From AA29 sp041481445 (GTDB lineage Bacteria > Acidobacteriota > Vicinamibacteria > Fen-336), in contig JBGPBV010000251.1 in NCBI GenBank assembly GCA_041481445.1, forward strand, positions 1 through 6,157: DNA of 6,157 nucleotides, read 5' to 3'. Both the position numbers and the translations under genes were made by a program. The notes under the pieces were generated by a model, which did no database searches, was not told where the DNA came from, and saw nothing but the letters and a program-made list of their open reading frames with translations. Shown here piece by piece: positions 1-6,157 of this stretch; the first letter of the stretch is position 1, and each line of letters opens with the position of its first letter.

Positions 1-1058
1 CCCGAGAACTTCGCGAACCAGGGCCGGAAGCCGTTGGCGATGCCGTCGAGGGCCCAGAGCCGGACCTCCGGGCCCGCCTGCACGGAATCCTTCCAGCGGT
101 AGGGCTCCTCCACCCCCACGCTGAAGAGGCCGGCCAGCGGCTTCGCGCCCATGACCGCGCGGTACTGCTTGGCCGACCGCCCGAAGTCCCAGGGCGGCGT
201 CAGCCCTCGCCGTGCCTGGTGGTCCACGGCCAGGAAGTCCGCGCGCTCGGCGCTGGCGAGGCCGGGAGGGCCGTTGGGGATGAAGCGGGCCTGGGGACGC
301 TCGGTGCGGATGGCCGCGTCCCAGACGTCCCAGAGCTCGAGGAGACGCCCCCGCCGCCACTTGATGTAGTCGCGCCGCGCGGGGTCGTCGGGGCTCGGAC
401 CGGGCAGGTCCTTGCCCGTCGCCTGGCGGAAGCCGAGGCGGCACGTCTCGCAGTAGCACATGCCGCTGCCCGCCCAGCGGTTGGCGAAGATCCCCTGAAC
501 GTCGTACAGGGTCGCGATCTCGCGCAGGACCGCGGTCATGTGCCCGAAGTTGCGCGGGCCCAGGCCGCACGTCACCCACATGTCGGGATTGGCCCAGTGC
601 CGCCGCGGCTGGCCCTTGTCGTCGACCGCGATCCATTCCGGATGGGCGGCGCGCGCGTCGTCGTAGACGGCGTGGGGGTCCACGCGGGCCACCACGAGGA
701 GCCCGCGCTGGCGGCAGGCGCCGGCCAGCTCGCCGAACGGGTCCATCCCGTCCTTCATCCACGCGCTCCGGCGATGGAACGGGACCCTCGTCGGATAGAA
801 CGCGACCACGCCGCCCGCGCTGAGGGTCACCGCGTCGCAGTGCGTCCGCGTGAAGTAGTCGAGCCAGAACCCGGGGTCGTAGCGCCCGGGATCGTTCTCC
901 ACGAACGCGAGCTGTCCCCAGCGCATCGCGCGATCGAAGGGATTCGCTTTCGGGGCCGGCTTACCGGCGTCTGCGGCCGGCTCCGCTCGCGCCGAAGACA
1001 GGGCCACGGCGCCGGCGGCCGCGGCCGCCGCCTCCAGGAACTGGCGGCGTCCAATCAC
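1..1058 (-). CDS. Tat-exported putative glycosyl hydrolase (GHL6-like TIM barrel), C-terminus cut by window edge
   Basis: The visible part is 352 codons, running off the left edge. I chose the GTG at 1058 because it gives a twin-arginine signal peptide: GRRQFLE at residues 3-9, an alanine-rich core, and an ARA cleavage site near residue 25. No ATG lies nearby, and GGGGA sits 8 bases upstream (1071-1067). The mature part starts with a W-x-Q...E-N-D-P segment (about 47-57). It continues with AFYPTRVPFH (86-95), HPEW (139-142) and a CYCETC cluster (201-206). This pattern matches my recollection of the 'hypothetical glycosyl hydrolase 6' group of alpha-fucosidase/beta-galactosidase-like barrels, which often carry a trimerisation domain that would lie off-window. 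The substrate is unknown. At the barrel strand where relatives usually read D-G-I-F-F-D, this protein reads QGIFANR, with Asn193 in the acidic position. The gene starts 20 bases after the thioredoxin-like gene, probably in the same operon. Export and family are fairly secure; enzymatic activity is inference. Confidence 0.8.
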   Translation of the reverse strand, partial: MIGRRQFLEAAAAAAGAVALSSARAEPAADAGKPAPKANPFDRAMRWGQLAFVENDPGRYDPGFWLDYFTRTHCDAVTLSAGGVVAFYPTRVPFHRRSAWMKDGMDPFGELAGACRQRGLLVVARVDPHAVYDDARAAHPEWIAVDDKGQPRRHWANPDMWVTCGLGPRNFGHMTAVLREIATLYDVQGIFANRWAGSGMCYCETCRLGFRQATGKDLPGPSPDDPARRDYIKWRRGRLLELWDVWDAAIRTERPQARFIPNGPPGLASAERADFLAVDHQARRGLTPPWDFGRSAKQYRAVMGAKPLAGLFSVGVEEPYRWKDSVQAGPEVRLWALDGIANGFRPWFAKFS

Positions 1059-1078
1059 CTGTCGCGTCCCCGGTCTTC

Positions 1079-2242
1079 CTAGCGCCCGGCGGCCGCGCCG
1101 CCGCCGGGCAGGGAGTGGTAGTAGCGTCCGAGCCAGCCCACGATCGTGCGCCTCAGGTCGCGCATGTCGAACGCCCCCTCGCTGCGATAGATCACCCGGC
1201 CCCCGGGGGCCACCAGGAGGGTGTGCGGCATCGCCCCCGCCCACTTCGGATCGACCAGCTCGATGAGCGCGTAGGGGTCGTTCTTGCCGAACCCCACGTT
1301 GCGCATGGAGGCGTGCTGGGTCTGGAGGAAGGCCCTGGCCTTGTCCTGCAGCTCCGGGACGTCGGCGTCGACCGTCACCACCTCGAAGTCGCGGCCGCGA
1401 TAGATGCGGTGGAGGGCGACGAGGTCCGGGAACTCGATCAGGCACGGGCCGCACCAGGTCGCCCAGACGTTCACCAGGCGGAGCTTCTTGGCGTCGCCGG
1501 CGGAGATGGCCTTGACCGCCTCCGCGTCCGCGGACTCGAAGCCCACCGGCTCCTGGGCCCACTTCTCGAGGCTGTCCTTCACCGAGGAGCGCTTGTCCGC
1601 CCACTTGACCGAGCAGCCGAACACCTTGGTCGTCTCGACCGACGGCGTCTTGCCCGCGAGCACGGCCTCGATGGCGTCGCGGGCATCGGCCGTCGTGGCC
1701 CTGGCCGGGTTCTCGTTGTCGTCCACGCGGCCGGTGAAGCGCAGACGGCGCGCGGCGTCGAACACGAACACGTGCGGCGTCGCCACCGGCCCGTAGAGGT
1801 GGGCCATGGCCTGCGTCTCCCCGTCGTAGAGGTACGGCATGGTCCAGCCGCGCTCCTGCGCGCGGATCTTCATCTCCGGGAGGGTATCGGTGAGGTCGGT
1901 GTAGCCTTCCTCGTCCAGGCGCAGGGCGAGGGGATCGTTGGGAGAGACGAGCACGACCTTCGCCCCGCGCGGAGCGAAGTCCGCGCTGAGCTTGGCCACG
2001 CGGTCCTCGTAGGCCTGGGCGGTCGGACAATGGTTCGCGGTGAACACGAGGACGAGCACCTTGGCGCTCTTGAAGCTGGCGAGCGTGTAGCGCTTCCCGT
2101 CGATGCCGGGGAGGTCGAAGTCGGGGGCCTGGGCGCCGATGGCGAGGGTGGGCACGGTGGGCCCGGCGGCCTGGGCCGTCCGCGTCCCGCCCGCCCCGAG
2201 CAGGGTCATCGCTGCCGCCAACGAAAGGAAGGGTCGCCTCAT
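1079..2242 (-). CDS. Exported tandem thioredoxin-fold protein: peroxiredoxin-like domain plus TlpA-like domain
   Basis: 387 residues from the ATG at 2242. An upstream in-frame ATG at 2320 would add 26 residues with no signal-peptide character. The 2242 start has GGAGG just ahead of it and gives a clean Sec signal (MRRPFLSLAAAMTLLGAG, cleavage near AQA at 23-25). Domain 1 (about 33-230) is a redoxin of the PRX-like type. It has NHCPTAQAYE at 70-79 with a single active-site cysteine (Cys72, with Ala75 where a resolving Cys could sit), a cis-Pro-type ATPH at 154-157, and the family's FGCSVKW near 208-214. Domain 2 (about 235-375) is TlpA/ResA-like, with the WCGPC redox motif at 263-267 and MPHT at 338-341. 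The likely role is thiol-disulfide exchange or peroxide reduction outside the cytoplasm. Domain 2 could reduce domain 1, or act on apocytochrome c. The partner is not shown by the sequence. It is divergent from the dehydrogenase-cytochrome operon and is followed closely by the glycosidase-like gene. Confidence 0.88.
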   Translation of the reverse strand: MRRPFLSLAAAMTLLGAGGTRTAQAAGPTVPTLAIGAQAPDFDLPGIDGKRYTLASFKSAKVLVLVFTANHCPTAQAYEDRVAKLSADFAPRGAKVVLVSPNDPLALRLDEEGYTDLTDTLPEMKIRAQERGWTMPYLYDGETQAMAHLYGPVATPHVFVFDAARRLRFTGRVDDNENPARATTADARDAIEAVLAGKTPSVETTKVFGCSVKWADKRSSVKDSLEKWAQEPVGFESADAEAVKAISAGDAKKLRLVNVWATWCGPCLIEFPDLVALHRIYRGRDFEVVTVDADVPELQDKARAFLQTQHASMRNVGFGKNDPYALIELVDPKWAGAMPHTLLVAPGGRVIYRSEGAFDMRDLRRTIVGWLGRYYHSLPGGGAAAGR

Positions 2243-2246
2243 CGGG

Positions 2247-2251
2247 CCTCC
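2247..2251 (-). promoter_or_regulatory. Ribosome binding site fixing the start of the thioredoxin-fold gene
   Basis: Read on the minus strand this is GGAGG, four bases before the ATG at 2242. The spacing is short but usable. It supports 2242 over the longer reading from 2320. It directly abuts the inverted repeat at 2253-2277. Confidence 0.6.
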
Positions 2252-2252
2252 A

Positions 2253-2277
2253 GCCGGGCGCCCGCCGCGCGCCCGGC
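2253..2277. repeat. Perfect 9-bp GC-only inverted repeat in the divergent intergenic region
   Basis: The arms GCCGGGCGC (2253-2261) and GCGCCCGGC (2269-2277) are exact reverse complements around a 7-base loop. On the minus-strand transcript this stable hairpin would sit in the 5' leader of the thioredoxin-fold gene, directly against its ribosome binding site. It has no T-tract, so it is not a typical intrinsic terminator. It could modulate translation, serve as an operator, or be a by-product of very high GC content. Confidence 0.45.
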
Positions 2278-2280
2278 GGG

Positions 2281-2312
2281 ATGCTAGCACCGGGCCAAAG
2301 CAAATATCATGC
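2281..2312. promoter_or_regulatory. Possible divergent promoter patch (AT-richer segment)
   Basis: This is the only clearly AT-richer segment between the divergent genes, so both promoters probably lie in or near it. On the plus strand TATCAT (2305-2310) matches five of six bases of a sigma-70 -10 box, but no convincing -35 box lies 16-18 bases upstream. On the minus strand TAGCAT is a weaker -10 candidate, again without a -35 box. The call rests mainly on position and composition. Confidence 0.3.
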
Positions 2313-2326
2313 GGCAGCACTTCGAG

Positions 2327-2335
2327 AGGGGGGAG
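2327..2335 (+). promoter_or_regulatory. Ribosome binding site of the Gfo/Idh/MocA gene
   Basis: The purine run AGGGGGGAG ends two bases before the ATG at 2338. It supports that start over the in-frame ATG at 2281, which would put 19 extra residues ahead of the twin-arginine signal. Confidence 0.6.
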
Positions 2336-2337
2336 CG

Positions 2338-3690
<1,353 letters not shown>

Positions 3691-3700
3691 CGGCGGAGCG

Positions 3701-3706
3701 TACAAT
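3701..3706 (+). promoter_or_regulatory. Possible internal -10 box just before the dihaem cytochrome gene
   Basis: TACAAT matches five of six bases of a -10 consensus. Its last base is six bases before the GTG at 3712, so transcription from it would begin on or next to the start codon. No TTGACA-like -35 sequence is present at 16-18 bases upstream. It may be coincidental. Confidence 0.2.
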
Positions 3707-3711
3707 CCCGG

Positions 3712-5787
3712 GTGGAGTTTCGCCGGCGAATCCGCTTCCCGCGGTCGGGTGTCCTCGCCGGCGGCGCAATCCTCCTGGTCACCTGCAGAGTCGCTCCCGT
3801 GGTGGCCACTCGTACCCTCGATCCGCAAGCGCGGTTCGCCGGCTTCCACGAGACGTGCGCCGGCGCCCCCGGGGCGCTGCCGGCCCGGTACGTCCGCGAC
3901 TACGGCCCACTCTCGGAGGCCGAGAGGCGCGGGATGTGTACCTGGTTCCTCTGGCCGGGCGGCGATCCCCTGAGCCGGAAGGGACCCGACGCCGAAGGGA
4001 ATCCCCGGTTCTGGCGCCGGGCGGAGGCGCTCAGCGCGCAGATCGCCCGCCAGTCGGGGCTGCCGATCACGGTGAACCTGCTCGAGTTCATCGACTCCAA
4101 CCGGCACGATCGGCGGTTCGCGGAGCTGGGCCTCATCAACGACCCTGATTGCCGCAAGGCGGCCCGGCCGGACGCCTTCGGACTCTGGATCGATGAATGC
4201 AAGGACCCCTACTCGAGCGGCATCCTCGGCATCCGGCTCTATCCCAACCACCGGTTCGACCCCCGCCGGTGGAGCGCGCGAGAGTTCTTCGACGACCCGA
4301 CCATGGCGCCGCCGTACGTCGCCGGGATGACCTGCGTCCTTTGTCACGTCTCGTTCAACCCGGTGAGGCCGCCACGGGACCCCGAGCACCCCGAATGGCA
4401 GAACCTCGTGGGAGCGATCGGCAACCAGTATCTTCGCGAAGGCCGGATGTTCAGGGGGAAGCTGCGGGAGGATGACTTCCTCTACCAGGTCTACGAGACG
4501 CAGGAGCCCGGCACGTCCGACACGTCGCGGCTCAGCACGGATTTCATCAACAACCCGACCAACGTCAACCCGATCTTCTTCCTGGTCTCCGGCCGCCCCG
4601 TGCACGAGCAGGTGATGAACGACGGCACGGAAGCGCAGGTCCCGAGCGTCCTCAAGGACGGCGCGGACTCCATCGGCGCGGCGCAGGCGGCCCTGCGCGT
4701 CTACGTGAACATCGGCACCTGCGGCGACTACCGCATGACCCTCGAGGACACGTTCGTCGGGCTCCGGCCGCAGACGCCGTTCGACCTCGAGAAGGCGGAG
4801 GCGAGCTGCGAGGACTGGCGCCTGACCCGGGAGCGGATCGCCGACGTGGCCGCCTTCCTGAGCTCGACCAGCAACTCCGGCTACCACCTGGAGCGCGCGC
4901 CGGGGGGCTCCGCTCGCCTCACTCCCGACGCCCAGAAGCTCCGGCTGGGCGGCCGCGTTTTCGGGGAGAACTGCGCCCGCTGTCACTCCAGCAAGCTGCC
5001 GCCGGGCCTCACCGAGGAGACCAAGCACGACCCGGCGGCGCGGACGGCCTGGGCGAGTTTCGCGACGCGCGACGATTTCCTCGACGGCAACTTCCTCTCC
5101 GACGACACGCGCTACCCGCTCGTCTCCCCGGACTGGAGGTTCGCCATCGGCACCAACGCCGCCCGCGCCCTGGCCACCAACGCGACGGCGGGCCACCTCT
5201 GGCAGAACTTCTCGTCGCGCACCTACAAGACCTCGCCCTCTCCGGGCACCCTCCGGCTGTACAACCCGTTCGACGACGCGCATCCGATCGACTTCCCGAT
5301 CCCGGCCACCGGCGTCGGCTACTATCGCACGCCCTCCCTGATCGGGATCTGGGCCACCGCCCCCTTCCTCCACAACAACAGTGTCGGCCGCTACACCGCC
5401 GACCCCTCGGTGCAAGGGCGCATGGAGGCTTTCCAGGACGCGGCCGAGAAGCTCCTGTGGCCGGAGAAGCGCCGCGGCCTGGAGTCGATCAAGCGGACCA
5501 CGCGCGCGACCCATCTTCGCTGGGGCGACACGACGGTCGAGATCCCATCGGGAACGCCGATCAACCTCCTGGCCAATGTCGACCTCCGCGCGGAGGGCGC
5601 GGCCGCCGCCCTCGACGCCGCCTTGAAGGACACCGGGCGGAACCCGGCCGACGTGAGCACGCTGGCCCAGGCGCTGCTCCGACTCAACCAGTGTCCCGAT
5701 TTCATCGAGGACCACGGACACCTCTTCGGCTCCCGGCTGGGGGAGACGGAGAAGTGGGCCCTCATCGAATACCTCAAGCGGCTCTGA
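3712..5787 (+). CDS. Exported dihaem cytochrome c, RoxA/RoxB-like oxygenase or dihaem peroxidase superfamily
   Basis: 691 residues from a GTG. This is the first start codon after the in-frame stop of the previous gene, and GGAG lies 13 bases upstream (3695-3698). The N-terminus is a Sec signal: arginines at 4-6, a hydrophobic stretch at 13-25, and a probable cleavage site near 32. Two haem c sites are visible: CVLCH (208-212), followed by VSFNPVRPP and IGNQY, and CARCH (421-425). Further marks are INNPTNVNPIFF (279-290), YVNIG (331-335), GIWATAPFLHNNSV (545-558) and DHGHLFG (667-673), where His668 or His670 could be the distal ligand of haem 2. RoxA is known to be about this long, with its haem motifs roughly 200 residues apart and a C-terminal axial histidine about 245 residues after the second. 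The gaps here are 213 and 243-245. Relatives cleave rubber or oxygenate fatty acids, and other dihaem cytochromes reduce peroxide. I infer a periplasmic or secreted oxygenase of unknown substrate. An alternative GTG at 3751 would damage the signal peptide. Confidence 0.85.
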   Translation: MEFRRRIRFPRSGVLAGGAILLVTCRVAPVVATRTLDPQARFAGFHETCAGAPGALPARYVRDYGPLSEAERRGMCTWFLWPGGDPLSRKGPDAEGNPRFWRRAEALSAQIARQSGLPITVNLLEFIDSNRHDRRFAELGLINDPDCRKAARPDAFGLWIDECKDPYSSGILGIRLYPNHRFDPRRWSAREFFDDPTMAPPYVAGMTCVLCHVSFNPVRPPRDPEHPEWQNLVGAIGNQYLREGRMFRGKLREDDFLYQVYETQEPGTSDTSRLSTDFINNPTNVNPIFFLVSGRPVHEQVMNDGTEAQVPSVLKDGADSIGAAQAALRVYVNIGTCGDYRMTLEDTFVGLRPQTPFDLEKAEASCEDWRLTRERIADVAAFLSSTSNSGYHLERAPGGSARLTPDAQKLRLGGRVFGENCARCHSSKLPPGLTEETKHDPAARTAWASFATRDDFLDGNFLSDDTRYPLVSPDWRFAIGTNAARALATNATAGHLWQNFSSRTYKTSPSPGTLRLYNPFDDAHPIDFPIPATGVGYYRTPSLIGIWATAPFLHNNSVGRYTADPSVQGRMEAFQDAAEKLLWPEKRRGLESIKRTTRATHLRWGDTTVEIPSGTPINLLANVDLRAEGAAAALDAALKDTGRNPADVSTLAQALLRLNQCPDFIEDHGHLFGSRLGETEKWALIEYLKRL

Positions 5788-5788
5788 T

Positions 5789-5792
5789 GGAG
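5789..5792 (+). promoter_or_regulatory. Ribosome binding site fixing the start of the last gene
   Basis: GGAG lies seven bases before the ATG at 5800 and begins two bases after the cytochrome stop codon, indicating tight translational linkage. The overlapping ATG at 5787 is in a different frame that does not continue the protein-like reading. Confidence 0.55.
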
Positions 5793-5799
5793 ATGCGCC

Positions 5800-6157
5800 A
5801 TGGACGACCAGATGATGAAGGGCAGGACGATCTGCCCGTTCCTGCGTACGGCCCTCAAGGCCGAAGTCCTGGATCTCGAAGCCAAGACCGAGACCGCGCC
5901 GCAAGAGACGCTGCAGGAGCTGCTGGGAGGAGGCCTCAATGGCCTGGGCCGGGTGGCGAGGTTCTTCGCGCAGCGGAATCACACCCGGCCCGACACGCCC
6001 CCCGGGCGCTATGACCCCTTGAACCTCGTGGGCTCGCGCGGCTCCCATCCGGGCGACTCCGGGATCCTCAGCGCGCGCGGCTTCGATCCCCAGCGCTTCG
6101 CCGAATTCGTCGCCCACGCGGAGGTGGGCCCGGAGGGGGCGTACATGACGGCGCGCG
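5800..6157 (+). CDS. Unrecognised protein, N-terminal part; possibly haem-thiolate peroxidase-like
   Basis: An open frame of 119 codons that runs off the right edge without a stop. It starts at ATG 5800, 12 bases after the cytochrome gene, with a good ribosome binding site, so it is almost certainly in the same operon. No signal peptide is visible; the N-terminus is MDDQMMKGRTICPFLRTALK. The single visible Cys is Cys12 in CPF (12-14). After a charged, Leu/Gly-rich stretch comes YDPLNLVGSRGSHPGDSGIL (71-90), then FDPQRFAEF (95-103). Chloroperoxidase/unspecific-peroxygenase (Peroxidase_2) proteins have an N-terminal Pro-Cys-Pro motif whose Cys binds haem, and a later segment of the type D-L..H..I-H-D-A-S. 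The order and spacing here are reminiscent of that, but the first Pro is an Ile and the match is by eye only. The gene is very likely real; the function is not established. Confidence 0.72.
   Translation, partial: MDDQMMKGRTICPFLRTALKAEVLDLEAKTETAPQETLQELLGGGLNGLGRVARFFAQRNHTRPDTPPGRYDPLNLVGSRGSHPGDSGILSARGFDPQRFAEFVAHAEVGPEGAYMTAR

Noticed and set aside
219..1082. Plus-strand open frame opposite the glycosidase-like gene
   Set aside because: Arg/Ala/Val/His-rich composition with no domain. The minus-strand reading has a Tat signal and family-like motifs.
2253..2277. The GC inverted repeat as an intrinsic terminator
   Set aside because: No T-tract follows on either strand, and it lies upstream of both gene starts rather than after a gene end.
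1115..2287. Plus-strand open frame opposite the thioredoxin-fold gene
   Set aside because: The opposite strand encodes WCGPC and NHCPTAQAYE in a signal-peptide protein. The plus-strand product is a compositional shadow.
2243..2320. 26-residue N-terminal extension of the thioredoxin-fold protein from an ATG at 2320
   Set aside because: It would hide the signal peptide behind Arg/Gly/Pro-rich sequence translated from the hairpin and the promoter-like patch, and the ATG at 2242 has its own GGAGG.
3772..3786. LVTC at residues 22-25 of the cytochrome as a lipoprotein cleavage site
   Set aside because: The residue before the Cys is Thr rather than Gly, Ala or Ser, and a usual Sec cleavage region follows, so a lipobox is not supported.

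Overview
This window is GC-rich (around 70% by eye), with strongly G/C-ending codons. It holds five protein-coding genes: two run leftward (1-2242), and three run rightward (2338-6157) from a 95-base divergent intergenic region. The first and last genes are cut by the window edges. I see no RNA gene, insertion sequence, CRISPR array or tandem repeat, and no gene-free stretch over 300 bases. The gene families are Tat-exported Gfo/Idh/MocA oxidoreductases, GHL6-type hypothetical glycosidases and peroxiredoxin-like/TlpA fusions. They suggest a free-living soil or sediment bacterium of the Acidobacteriota, Planctomycetota, Rokubacteria/Methylomirabilota or myxobacterial kind. The sequence alone does not settle the phylum.

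Left arm (minus strand). A Sec-exported protein with two thioredoxin folds (1079-2242) is followed 20 bases later by a Tat-exported TIM-barrel protein resembling hypothetical glycosyl hydrolases (1-1058, C-terminus missing). The spacing, and a purine-rich motif over the first gene's stop codon, suggest one transcript.

Right arm (plus strand). A Tat-exported Gfo/Idh/MocA sugar-type dehydrogenase (2338-3690) is followed after 21 bases by a large exported dihaem cytochrome c (3712-5787). Its size, haem-motif spacing and C-terminal histidine resemble the RoxA/RoxB rubber oxygenases and bacterial fatty-acid dihaem dioxygenases. After 12 bases comes a fifth gene (5800 to the edge). Its N-terminal Cys-Pro-Phe motif and later GSHPGDSGIL-type segment faintly recall the haem-thiolate (chloroperoxidase/peroxygenase) family, but this is not proven.

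How they may work together (inference). Four of the five products carry export signals, so the locus looks like an extracytoplasmic redox and carbohydrate module. The thioredoxin-like protein could keep cysteines or apocytochrome reduced in the periplasm. The Gfo/Idh and GHL6 proteins would act on sugars. The dihaem protein, perhaps with its downstream neighbour, would oxidise a lipid- or isoprenoid-like substrate or a peroxide. The dihaem gene and its partner are the part most worth following up.
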